From positions 62,317,334-62,381,333 of the forward strand of contig CM061134.1 in the NCBI GenBank assembly GCA_030789695.1: a stretch of 64,000 nucleotides of DNA, given 5' to 3'. Source of the stretch: Scilla litardierei. Lineage: Eukaryota; Streptophyta; Magnoliopsida; Asparagales; Asparagaceae. The notes beneath the pieces are model-generated. The model saw only the letters and a list, made by a program, of their open reading frames with translations. It did no database searches and was not told the DNA's origin. Shown in pieces: positions 23,876 to 34,148 of the stretch. Positions within the stretch are counted from its first letter, which is position 1, and each line of letters starts with the position of its first letter. The position numbers were made by a program, and so were the translations under genes.

Positions 23876-25057
23876 GGATATCCTGCACGCCTAAGTGGGC
23901 GACAGGGGAAGGTGTTCTCGAAGCGCCCTGGGGAATGAATGGAAGACAGAGCCCCTCCATAAACTCGAGATCGGGAGGAAATGTCCAATCTGCCGCCAAA
24001 GCAATAGTCATGCGAGCGGGGTTGGGCAGAATGGTATAGGGAGATGGGGGGTGTCTGTAATGGAAGGTGAAGCGACCATCGGGGTGGGGCTTAATCATGT
24101 GAATATGCCACAGGACGTCGAGATCTAGACGTAAGGGTCCTGCGGCAGTGGGAAGGTCTCGGGGGATGACAATGTTAAATCAGGGAGCAGAAACTATGAT
24201 CGTGATAAGGCCCTCGCAACAAAGCATGCCCTTGTCGGCACGACTAATCTCCAGAAGCTTGGAAACAAGCCAAGCACCGGTATGGACATGAACGGTAGGG
24301 GCCCTAACAGAAATCCCGTCATCACCCCGAACGAAGGGAAAGGTCATGGCCCAAAGAATGAAGAGATCAGGGATGGTCACGGTACCTGACTCATCCCTGG
24401 AGAAAACGTGGAAGAAATGATTCGGTGGGCCAGACGGAAGATGGGGTGAATTATGGAGGAGGCCTTGGCCTTACCTCGGGGATAGTCAGGGTGAAGGGTG
24501 AGGCGGAACCAAAACTGATCGACGTCAAATTCGGGGGGATGCCCGGAGGGGCGGATAGCGTCGTCCCCAACGATGGGGAAACCAAAGATGTTATTAATTT
24601 CATTTAGGTGGGTGCGAATAGTTCTGTTACAGACGCGGAAGATGACGATCGACCCTGACTCACAGACAAGTGTGGATAGAAATTCGAGTGTGAGGGAGGG
24701 GTAGGACACCGCGGTGGCGTTTAGGAAAGCTAACCAACCTAAATTGGCAAAGAGAGTATCAACCTCGGTGAATAGGCCAAGATCGATAAGCATTTGGGTG
24801 TGGGTGAATTTGGTCGATAGATGCTCCCGAGCATCAAGTCTATAATAGAAATCTTTATGCTCCTGGTTCATAAAGCGGTATCCACGTGGGCCCATTAGTG
24901 GGTCCTCAACTGGGATCATAGGTTGGGGTTGGGGTTGGGGTTGTGGAGGTTGTGCAGAAGGAGGGCGTGAGTGTGGTGGACGTGTAGTCTTGCGTCTCTT
25001 GCGAGACGACCCCTCCTCTCGCATGATACTCTTACCCCTATCTTGATCCCGAGCCAT
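23876..25057 (-). pseudogene. ORF2 of element B (extra 3' ORF, N-terminal and core part)
   Basis: Starts at ATG 25057 (MARDQDRGK). N-terminus: basic cluster SSRKRRKTTRPP, a likely nuclear localisation signal, then a Pro/Gln repeat. Core: EHLSTKFTHTQMLIDLGLF, LTLEFLSTLVCESGSIVIF, THLNEINNIFGFPIVG, KASSIIHPIFRLAHRI, IPDLFILWAM and HMIKPHPDGRF. A frameshift lies near 24395 and an in-frame TGA near 24178. Element A interrupts the gene at 23876, and it resumes at 2324-2069. The core matches ORF2 of element J and resembles the domain that Pfam describes as a putative plant transposon protein in Athila-type elements (from memory, not searched). Function unknown. It sits 430 bp downstream of its own TATA box and dyad array. 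Confidence 0.75.
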
Positions 25058-25487
25058 GTGGGTGTGTGTGCGCGAGTGAATGCAAAAATATGATGAATGT
25101 ACAACACAAGCGATCGAGCAAGTAAAAATTTCTAGGGCAAAATATGAAATTGAGCTAAGGAGCGAAGTTACCCAAGCAAGACGAAGATCCTTGCTCGTTA
25201 ATGTCCCAATGCAATGCGACGGGGGAAGTGTGGAGCCGCAACAACTACTTTCAGCAAATTTTCGAAAAGGGGGGGGGTTTGGGCGGAATTTAGGGCTTTG
25301 ATGCGGGTGAAATCGAAGAGGGAGGGGGATGGATCGATGGAGAGATGGAGATAGAGGGTTGGGAGATCGACAGAAGGAGTTGTGTGGTCGGTTGAGGGAG
25401 AAACGACGCCGGTTGGAGCTCGGAGGAGTCGAAATGGCGAGAGAGAATCGAGATCGGGCGAGGGGAAAATGAACGGGTGGGGTTGGG

Positions 25488-25497
25488 TTATTTATAG
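25488..25497 (-). promoter_or_regulatory. Internal TATA box before ORF2 of element B
   Basis: CTATAAATAA on the minus strand, about 14 bp downstream of the nearest array motif and 430 bp upstream of the ORF2 ATG. This suggests that ORF2 has its own transcript. Confidence 0.65.
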
Positions 25498-25510
25498 GGT
25501 TTAAGTCGAA

Positions 25511-25852
25511 CCTATCGGGTGAAATGTCATCCGATCGGTTGACTTTTAGGTCGAAAAATTTGCTGAAAATTGGCTACAGGCGAAACGACCGGGTGACATT
25601 TCACCCGATTGGTTGGCTGCTCCACACTTTTTCTCGAAAGTTTAGTACAGCTCACCCGATCAGTCACCCGACCACGCTTTGTATCAACCGACCGGTTGAT
25701 CAATTCCCCAAAATTCCCGAGACTTCTGCACAGCTCAAACAGTCTGCCACCCGGTCTAAGCTTGCTTCATCCGACCGGTTCGTTGGAGCTCAGATACGGC
25801 CATTGTCTGATACGTCTCACCCGATCGGTTGAGTAATCACCCGATCGGGTGA
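25511..25852 (-). repeat. Internal CACCCGATCGGGTGA-type dyad array of element B
   Basis: At least eight full or partial copies, for example ATCCGATCGGTTGA at 25529-25542, CACCCGATTGGTTG near 25602, AACCGACCGGTTGA near 25686, CACCCGATCGGTTGA near 25818 and the perfect CACCCGATCGGGTGA near 25838. The motif also occurs in the LTR of the same element (29940-30392), while the flanking sequence does not match. Confidence 0.88.
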
Positions 25853-25859
25853 GGGCTTG

Positions 25860-26070
25860 TTTCCTGTAAAAATTTACAAATGGCCTAAGTCTCTCGACGG
25901 ATGATCCCGCGGCTGAATTTAATTATTAAAGTAGAAAAAATAAAGATAATAAAAATCCTAAAAATAAAGATAAGAGTTTAGAGCATGGGTTGCCTCCCAT
26001 GAAGCGCTTTTGTTTAACATCGTTTGCTTGACGCCCGTAGGTGATATTCAAGGTGGACGGGGGTGATGCC
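25860..26070 (-). other. Non-coding spacer of element B with conserved Athila-type block
   Basis: Around 25990-26040 the minus strand reads AACAAAAGCGCTTCATGGGA then GGCAACCCATG. A very similar block is common after pol in Athila/Tat elements. In B it directly follows a linker after protease, which marks the place where RT, RNase H and integrase are missing. Confidence 0.6.
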
Positions 26071-26445
26071 CTAAAGTCGGCATCGCTTCAGATTCAGAGT
26101 TGGCGGCCTTCGGTGTCTTCGACGGTGGCAAGAAAAGTTGCTCGACGACCCTCCCTTTGTTGACGGGATCCGGGGCTTCTCCCTTATATTGGCGTCTACC
26201 GCCACTCGTTTCAGGATCCGAATCTCTTCTCCGGTGAGCCCCATGGGCTCTTTCCCTTTCCTCCTCGCCGGAGGAGCATTTAGAAATCCGGGAGGGACCG
26301 TGTGTGCCGCATCCGCTTTTCCAGCAACGTCGTATTTCTTCAGGCCGACTGGTTCTTCTAAGTCCCCCAAGCTATCGGGGGGATTTCTTGAAAGAATTTC
26401 CCTGGAGCTTGCTTCCACAACTCTCTCTTCTTCTAACTCCAGCAT
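26071..26445 (-). pseudogene. Element B: post-protease linker, truncated pol
   Basis: A charged frame (CNMLELEEERVVEASSREIL and onwards) follows the protease in another frame. It has no RT signature (no DYRKLN, no FMDD box) and ends in TAG near 26070. It is probably the stretch between protease and RT, joined to the very end of pol by a deletion. Confidence 0.55.
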
Positions 26446-27044
26446 ATTGCATCTTGGATCATCCGGGGATTGGGGTGCTTCATTGACAACCCTAAGTCAA
26501 ACTCGACTTTTTCGTTGCCGACGTTAAGGGAAAGCTTTCCATTCTTCACATCTATTAAAACGCCGGTAGTGGCCATGAAAGGCCGTCCAAGGATGATGGG
26601 GGTGTGCGCATCTTCAGGCATGTCTATGACGACGAAGTCCACCGGCACATGCACCCCACTTACGTTGACAGGGAGGTCATCTACAACCCCCATCGGATAT
26701 TTGACCGATCGGTCTGCGAGCTGTAAGGTCATACCGGTGGGCTCCAAGTCGCCCATCCCTATCCTCTTATACAGCGACATGGGCATTAAACTGACGCTCG
26801 CTCCAAGATCGACGAGCGCACAATGGATCTTTACCTCCCCGATCGCACAAGGGATAGAGAAGCTCCCCGGATCTTTAAGCTTAGGCAGATTTGCTCTCTG
26901 AATGGGAGCGTTGCATTCCGTCGTCAATACGACCGTCTCCTTTCTGGACCCTCTTGTCACCAAATCCTTTAGAAATTTTGCATAGGAGGGAATCGTCTCG
27001 ATAGCTTCGAGGAAGGGGATGTGCAAGCTTATATCCTTGACCAT
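26433..27044 (-). pseudogene. Aspartic protease of element B
   Basis: The retropepsin-like domain contains CALVDLGASVSLMP, where DLGA stands at the catalytic DTGA/DSGA position, and PIILGRPFMATTGVLIDV, the usual second half (ILGRPFL). DLGAS is common in Athila proteases. The upstream frame (27044) shows IPFLEAIETIPSYAKFLKDL and LPKLKDPGSFSIPC, typical of the gag-protease junction in this lineage. Start and frame are uncertain because of nearby stops. Confidence 0.85.
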
Positions 27045-27232
27045 GGCAAAGAATTTGCCATACTTCTTGTCTATCTTGGCTTGGGCTAGCCATTATGGAA
27101 AAGCCACAACGGGCTTGAATACTTTGAGGCTCCCTTCCTCGGTTTTCTTCTTCTCCTCTTCAGGGACTCCCTCCGGAGTCGTTTGCCTTGGCAACGAAGC
27201 ACCGTCGTCATTCAATTTTTCAATTGGTCGCT

Positions 27233-28774
27233 CTACGACCAACGGTGCTTCCGGTTCCTTTGGGGCACTCTTGTGGGGATTTGTGTCCCGCTTCTCAATA
27301 CGATAGCGGACACATTTGCATTCTCGTGCGTGAGTGCCAAAGTCTGATTTGCTCCCCTCGGGTTCACTTCAGGTTGTGGCGGCAATAGATTCTGCGACCT
27401 ATGAAGGTTCGCCACTTGTAACCCCAGCCGGGTCACCTGATCAGTGAGAGCCCTCTGCCTCATCTCCAGCTTCAAATTTATCTTCTCCTGGTTGGTGATG
27501 TATTGAGTCAAGAGGGACTCAACCGGAGAGATGGCCCTCTACTGGCCATATTGCTGCTACTGAATGGGCTGTTGATTCCTGGGAGCATATTGTTGATACT
27601 GTTGTGGAGGCTGCTGCTGCTGAACTGCTGCTGCTGAGGCCTAGCCGGCTGATATATTAGCTGCTGTTGTTGCTGAGGAGGAGGCTGCTGATACGACGCC
27701 CGGTAGCTAAGGTTGGGGTGGTTCTGGTTATTTGGAGAGTAGGCCGGATTGGAGCTAGTCCGTGGTGGATACGGTGCATTTCTCATAGGATTGTAGAATA
27801 GTGCGCTCGCTTGGTCCAACGGAGGTAAGATGTCACCACCCTCGAAGTCTCCCATGACTTCGGATTCCACCGCCGTAATATGTTGTGTACCGGTGCCAAC
27901 GGCTCCTACCATTAGCGCGGAGATCTTGGTCGACAGCAAGTCAAACTTGCTGGATAATTTGTCGACGTCCTCGACCCTGTGGATGCCCCCAGATCTAGGT
28001 GTGGCTCTCTCGTCACACCACCGCTCATTGTTCGATGCCATATTTTCTAATATGTTCCCGGCATCTTCTTCACTTTTGGACATGAAGGACCCCCCAGCCG
28101 CGACGTCAATCGATGATTTTAAATCATCTCTTAATCCGTTGTAGAACAGATTAATTATCTGCCACTTGGGAAGCTCGTGATGAGGGCATCTTCGCTGCAT
28201 CTCTTTAAATCTTGTCCAAGCTTCATGCAGGGACTCGTGACTGGCTTGGGAGAAGGAGGAGATCTCTCTCCTCAGCTTCATAGTCTTCCCTGGAGGAAAG
28301 AAATTAGTCAGAAAAGCATTTGAAAGATTCTCCCAAGTGTTGAACGTATTTGGGTCCTTCCCCCTAAGCCACAGCTTGGACTTATCTCGCAGAGAGAAGG
28401 GGAATAGCTTCAGACGGATCGCCTCTGTTGTGACACCATTTATCCGGAAGGTGTCACATTTCTCCAAGAAGGAGTCCAAATGTTCGATGGGGCTCTCCAT
28501 GGGTGCCCCCCGAGAATTGACCCTGCTGGATCCACGTCACCAAATATGGCTTAAGCTCGAAGCTTGGCACCGTAATAGCAGGAGGACGGATGGCGGAGGT
28601 GGACTCGATGGATGGCATCGAGTACTCCAGCAGGGATTTATGAGGTGTGGTGTTCTCCCCCATGTCTTCGGGCTCTTCGCTTCTCCGCTTCTCTGCGGCT
28701 AAATGCCTTAGGGTGGCGTTTATCTCCGGATCAACAGGAATCAATTCGTCGAGACTCCTTGAACTCCTGCGCAT
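27233..28774 (-). pseudogene. gag: Gag of element B (Ty3/gypsy, Athila-like)
   Basis: Likely start MRRSSRSLDEL at 28774. The gag core (retrotransposon gag domain) reads PIEHLDSFLEKCDTFRINGV, AIRLKLFPFSLRDKSKLWL, TWENLSNAFLTNFFPPGKT and ELPKWQIINLFYNGLRDDLK. A frameshift at about 28500 separates the N-terminus from the core. A Gln/Pro-rich tail follows, and in-frame stops interrupt it near 27520-27560. The last part (27511-27233) ends with NVSAIVLRSGTQIP, equivalent to the conserved LRSGK motif before protease. Gag would form the particle. Confidence 0.88.
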
Positions 28775-28944
28775 GAAAAGCAACAAACACCCGTGAAGCG
28801 AAAAGTGGGAAACAAACAGATAAAATATAAAACAAAAAATAAGAAAATAAAAACGAAAAAGAAGAATGCGAAAATTATCGCGAGATAGAGATGAGAGCTA
28901 GACTCAAGGGTTCATGAGATCCAAAAATAACAAGCACGTTGCCT

Positions 28945-28961
28945 CCCCGGCAACGGCGCCA
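28945..28961 (-). promoter_or_regulatory. Primer-binding site of element B
   Basis: TGGCGCCGTTGCCGGGG on the minus strand, 7 bp after the LTR end. This is the primer site typical of Athila/Tat elements. Confidence 0.9.
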
Positions 28962-29919
28962 TAAATCTTGACGTCCCCCGCGTTGTGCGTGTCAGATGTG
29001 TGCAATATATGGTTGGGGCGTGAGATGTAAATATTTATAACCGCAAGCGCACGGTGTTGTAGTATGGCTTGGGGTCAAACTCAGGAAGGCGTGGTTGTGC
29101 TTGTGTCAGAAAGGACCGGATTCACCCCATGGGTGAGCTAGCCCGAATCGGTAGATGGGTTGTCACGGAAATAGAATGCGATGGATAAACAATATAAAGG
29201 GAAACCCGGGACTTCGGTTTCCACCCTATCGTGCGATTCTCACCAATACGGCCTACAAGTAGGACAACGATCGGAATTAGGGTCTAATGGTGAGATGTTG
29301 TCTCTAAGAGTGATACCGGCGTCTCATGGGCCCGATATTCCGGTCGGTGCCCAGGATGATACGCCGAACTACCCGGGTTCGGTCAGTGGGCATTCCCATG
29401 TCCATTAACACTGACCGACTCCGGGAGCACTAAGCTCGCAATGATAACTCCCAACGTCTCATCCTGCCGCTCCCACGCGCTAGGATTCGACGTCTATGCT
29501 AAGGGCGTGAGCTATGGCTAGGGAGTCAACCGCCAAGTTTATTCCCCCTTGGCCCAACAGTCAAAGGTGGTCTTTTCCCACCGATGACAATGAAACACCC
29601 CGCGTAACCGATAGATTCCTAATCCCTATCGATTTCCTAGTCCTATGGACGCATCGGGGAGAACCCACGAAGGGGTTTCCACCAAAATCCCAGATTTGGG
29701 AACTACTCACACATATTAGGTAAAAAGCAATCTAAATGAAAATCGACCGTTAAAAGCATGATCAGGCGATTGAATAGTAGTAAGAGTAATGCAAATAACA
29801 CTATATTAAAGTTTGGTAAAGATCAGACAACTTACAAATATCTAGAAAATTACAGCCGTCAAGAGAGAGAAAAACAGCAAAAATAACAACTCTCCCCGTT
29901 TTCTGGAAACCTAGGGTCT

Positions 29920-29930
29920 CTATTTATAGA
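29920..29930 (-). promoter_or_regulatory. TATA box of LTR B
   Basis: TCTATAAATAG on the minus strand, about 10 bp from the nearest array motif. Confidence 0.75.
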
Positions 29931-29939
29931 AAACAATAT

Positions 29940-30392
29940 CACCTGATCAGGTGAAGAATCACCCGATCGGGTGACCTGATGCGAACTTCGACAGCAATCT
30001 TCAAAATTTCACCCGGTCAGGTGACACGGTCGGTTGGCGGAAGCTGCTCGTCGTTTGGATCTTGAGCGTCGTCGGGTGAACCGATCGGTTGATAAATCAA
30101 CCGATCGGTTGGAATTGTAGCCCAAAAATACAGAGACTGTCGACATTTTGGCACGGTCAGCCGGCCATCGGGTGAGCTCTCCGGGTCATCTTCTTCGGGG
30201 AAACGGCTACAGGAGAACCGATCGGGTGAAGATCACCCGATCGGTTGAGTATCAGCTCCAATTTCCAGAGAGAACAGTCGGGTTGAACCGGTCGGTGACC
30301 CGGTCGGTTGACACTTTCGTTGCTTCAGCGGCTGACCGGGTCATGCACGCGTGCATCACCTGATCGGTTGGCTGTGTCCAACCGATCAGGTG
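29940..30392 (-). repeat. CACCCGATCGGGTGA-type dyad array in LTR B
   Basis: About ten to twelve copies, for example CACCTGATCAGGTG at 29940, CACCCGATCGGGTGA near 29959, AACCGATCGGTTGA near 30079 and 30098, AACCGATCGGGTGA near 30216, CACCCGATCGGTTGA near 30233 and CAACCGATCAGGTG near 30379. Copies vary at the arms but mostly keep a CGAYCG core. Confidence 0.9.
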
Positions 30393-30639
30393 GGGGCTGA
30401 AAGATGGAGATCTCTGTCGTATGACCCCCTGATTCATGCGTGACTCTTCCCGTTGCTCCGGGGACTTATGATATCATCGTTAAACGTCCCCTATGCTCGC
30501 AAACTCCTGCAAACACGTAAAAACATGGAGAAGTGAAAGAAAACAAGAAAATACGAGAAAACGGATACGAGACGGGGGAAAATAACGGAAAAACACAAAA
30601 GAAAATGTGCATGAATATATGAAATATAAACGCACGTCA

Positions 30640-30754
30640 CTTCTCCACATATCTTTATGATTCTCTACATATCATTTGGTTTCACCCCCCCCCCCAAACA
30701 GCTACTTCTACCGCATCTATTTCCCAAAAATCCCCAAAGAAAAAGATTGCTTCC

Positions 30755-30814
<60 letters not shown>
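30640..30814 (+). mobile_element. Fragment of element E left of Helitron 1
   Basis: Non-coding. It holds a run of 13 C near 30687 and ends in a (AT)n tract (30766-30820). It is taken as the sequence that continues at 37968, because Helitron 1 lies between two AT tracts. Confidence 0.5.
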
Positions 30815-30823
<9 letters not shown>

Positions 30824-31254
30824 CATTTGACAGAGTTTTTTGAATCCTAGGGCTGACTAGGACAAGCTGACTAGGACAAAGGGGTAGATAAAAGACGGTT
30901 GGGATTTAATCTTGGATGATGAACGGTTAGGATTAAATTTTGATATTTGTGGGTCCAACTTTTTTGAATACTTTATCCTGATATTTGTGGGTCCACTATT
31001 ATCACACGCTTTGGAAATAATAGGGGAAGAGCTTTTCGCGGGAGACGAGGTCTCTTGCTCTTCCCAAAATAGGGGAACGGGGAACGAGGCGTCAATTAGC
31101 AGGCAAAGCCAAGAGGCGTCTCTTGCTCTTCCCTCTCGCCAGTTCATTCCCGTTCGTAGGCAAATCAACGCAGTTCATCTCCATTTCATCTCGCAGTTCA
31201 TCTCCATTTCATCTCCAGCTTCACTCCAGCTTCACTCCATTTTCACTCCAGCTT

Positions 31255-31430
31255 CACTCCAGTTCATCTCCATTTCATCTCGCAGTCAGGCAAGTCAAGA
31301 GGGGAACGGGTCGCGCTTCATCTTCAGTTCATCTCGGAGGCAGGCAAGGCAAGAGGGGAACGGGTCGCGCTTCATCTCCAGTTCATCTCGCAGGCAGGCA
31401 AGGCACGAGGGGAACGGGTCGCGCCTCAAT
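31255..31430 (+). repeat. 54-bp tandem repeat, about three copies
   Basis: The word GAGGGGAACGGGTCGCGC recurs at about 31300, 31354 and 31408, a 54-bp period. Because 54 is a multiple of three, an open frame (30912-31649) reads through it as an 18-residue repeat containing GNGSRF. No known domain; coding is doubtful. Confidence 0.8.
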
Positions 31431-33493
31431 TACGATCATGCCCTAGAACTCGCAGGTATGTCTCCATCTTCTAAAACTTCTCCATATCTCCATCTTCTCA
31501 ATTACGGCATGTCTCCAGCTATTTTACTCCAGTGCTGTCTTGATTCATGCTTATTCTTGGAGATTACCCTTCCATTAGACAGATATTTTACTCCAGTGAT
31601 GTTCTCAATTACGGTATGTTGTTTTGGAAATTGGTATGTTTATTCTTAGTTCTGAAGATTACCCTTCCATTAGGCAGAAGTGTTATTTGCAGAAGTGTTA
31701 TCATCGAAATTGGTAAATTGGTATGTTCTCAGCATGTTCTAAATTGGTAAATTGGTAAATTGGTAAATTTGCAGAAGTGTTATTTGCAGATATTTTTTAG
31801 CTCTCAGCATGTTCTCAATTATTTTTGGGAAATTGGTATGTTTTTTGCATTAATAGATCTCGATTAGAGGCCAGAAGTTTTGGAAATTGGTATGTTTATT
31901 CTTAGTTCTCGATTAGAGGCCAGAAGATTACCCTTCCATTAGGCAGAAGTGTTATTTGCATAAGTTTTATCATCGAAATTGGTTGTTTATTCTTCATAGT
32001 GATAATGTTACCCAAAAATTTATTCAGAGGTGTTACCCAAAAATTTATAAATTTTCAAAGCACATATCTACGTTCTTAGTGATAATGTATTTAGTTGTTC
32101 TTATCATCAGTTTAGTTGTTTATTCTTCATTAAGCTTAGAAATTTGGAAGTGGATTGAAGCCTGCATCATTAAAAGAGATTGGTTTTTAAAAGAGATCAG
32201 GTCACTGGATACTTTCACTTTTTTGATGCGAAATGTTGGTCTCCAGGCCTTTCATCTTTCCACATTTGCAATGATCTGATCTCTTTTTTGAATATATCAT
32301 GGGTTACATATACCTTGGGTTGCATATACCACTTTTGAAGAGCTTCACTTCATCGCCTGAGCTAACTTCTTTCATTGCCTGAGCTTGAATTTCAGTTTAA
32401 AGTAGCTTGACTTTCCTTAAATTTCAGCTTCCTTATAATAAAGTAACTTGAGTTTCCTTATGATGAATTTCAGTAATTTGGAGTCTTCTCACCTTGGCAT
32501 TCTTCTCGCCTAAGCCCTTGGAGAAGGAAGAGGCAATAAGCATCTCGCAGCAAGAGGCAAGAGGTATTCTTCTCGCAATTGGTTGGTTTGAAATTTGTTG
32601 GTTTTTGTAATTTTTTTTCATGGTTAATAAACTGATGTTATCCCACAATGCATACTTCTGTGTTTTGACTTACTTCTGAATTGACATACTTCTGAGTTTT
32701 AAAAATGGGTAACACATGCATACCTGAACTTAGCTTGCATCTGTGTTTTGACTTTCCTTTTTGCAGCTTGCACATATAAACACACTGAATGCTAGCCTGT
32801 ATTGTTGCATGTTATTCATTTCGTAAAATAGAATCATTTCGTTTTATAATTCAGTGTGCTACTAGCCTGATATTTGTTGGCTTAACAATTCATACCGTAA
32901 CACTTCTGTGTTTGAAGAATTATATGCCCTATATAAAAATGGTTTGACATACTTCTGTGTTTTGACTGGATTGACATACTTCTTCTTTTTAAAAAGGGAT
33001 AACACCTGCATCCCTGAACTTAGCTTGCATACTTCTGTGTTTTGACTTTGCCCCTGAACCTTTTTGCAGCTTACACATATAAACACATTGAACATGTTTT
33101 ATAAATTACCACAATTTTGTAGCTTACACATTCTTGCTTATAAGAGACATAAGATTTTGCAACTAGAGACTTAGATATGAATGAATACATGCCAGTGATG
33201 ATACACATTATCTATGTTGTAAACATTCTTTATTATAGTCTTGATTGAACTAAAATTGTTTGTGGAAAATTATATATGGAGTTCTTTAATTTTTTTGATG
33301 ACAACTTCCTGCCCTGTTTTGATAGCAAGCTGATAATTAGTATATTGTCTCTGAAATTATATATTTATCTCAAAACAGCTAATTGGTTTATTAATTTTTA
33401 ATATATCTGTAGTAGTATCATTCCATTCAACTTATTGAAATGTGCATAAAGTGTGTTCTTGAATTTAAATATTAATCATATGAACATCGAAAG

Positions 33494-33612
33494 CAATTGC
33501 TTTCAAGTCACAAAGAAAAGAAAAGTGATGCATCCAAAAAGAGATCTTCTCAAAGGTGTAGGATTGCTTCTCTCGATGAAGAGGTGTTCGATGTGCTCAT
33601 GTTAGTGAAGGT
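33494..33612 (+). pseudogene. Unrecognised exon-like segment in Helitron 1
   Basis: Frame with SQRCRIASLDEEVFDVLMLV followed by a GTAAG donor-like site. It may be a captured exon; the source gene is not recognised. Confidence 0.35.
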
Positions 33613-33912
33613 AAGAGTAGGCTTTAATTTGTTCAGTTATTAATTCTGTTTTTTATTTTGGTTGATATTTTGATGCAGAGATTGGGTCCTGATGTTCGGA
33701 TTTTGGGATTTAATCTTCATCCAGTCCATGGAGAACTGTGATTGATGCATTTGAAGAGGTATCAAAATCTCAAAGCTATGGAGTTTTAAAGTATTTTTTG
33801 TGTTGGGAGTGTGTGAAATTTGTGGTTCTATCTATGCTCTTTGTGCACATGGTTAACAACATTCTGAATTCAATTTTCGTTTTACTCTGAATACAATACT
33901 TTGTTTACATAG

Positions 33913-34148
33913 GTTCTGGTCACTACTTCGAATCGTTCTCCAGATAACCTTTATGAAGGTGGTCTTCAGAGGGATCTATGTTTACCATTAACTGCTACTC
34001 TTACGGTATGGCGGTACGCCTATTCCGTCTGACTTTTTCTCCCTCACAAGTAATAAGTTGCATCTATTTAAACTTTTGTGTATGAATGCAGGAAAGATGT
34101 ATTATCCATGCAATTGGCTCTTCCACAGACTACAGAAAATTGAGTTCA
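33913..34148 (+). pseudogene. Captured fragment of an AFG1-like ATPase gene (two exons, one intron)
   Basis: The first exon, 33913-34005 (93 bp), reads VLVTTSNRSPDNLYEGGLQR and then DLCLPLTATLT. An intron of 86 bp with GT...AG borders follows (34006-34091). The second exon, 34092-34148 (57 bp), reads ERCIIHAIGSSTDYRKLSS. This matches the sensor-1 region and its downstream segment in the AFG1/LACE1 family of AAA ATPases, mitochondrial proteins linked to turnover of respiratory-chain subunits. Both exons stay in phase. No start, Walker A or stop is present, so this is a fragment and not a gene. A genomic (unspliced) copy is the expected signature of Helitron capture, as opposed to retroposition. 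Confidence 0.82.

Larger units (their letters stand above)
2069..30639 (-). mobile_element. Element B: Athila-like Ty3/gypsy element lacking reverse transcriptase and integrase
   Basis: On the minus strand the order is 5' LTR (28969-30639), primer-binding site, gag, protease, a short linker, a conserved non-coding block (about 25980-26040), the internal array and promoter, and ORF2. ORF2 is split by element A. No RT, RNase H or integrase sequence is visible between protease and ORF2, so B was probably mobilised in trans or has suffered a deletion. The 3' LTR is not in the window because D interrupts the ORF2 end. Athila affiliation rests on the TGGCGCC primer site, the gag and protease signatures, and the extra 3' ORF. 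Confidence 0.75.
28969..30639 (-). repeat. 5' LTR of element B
   Basis: About 1.67 kb with TGACGTGCG and GGGGGACGTCA ends on the minus strand, next to the primer site. The start resembles the start of LTR E (TGATGTGTCC). The order is U3, dyad array (29940-30392), TATA (29920-29930), leader, and a late segment with CCGTGCGCTTGCGGTT that recurs in LTR H. No second LTR of B is visible. Confidence 0.8.

Noticed and set aside
30766..30820. (AT)n tract as an origin or matrix-attachment site
   Set aside because: Nothing beyond simple AT repeats supports this.
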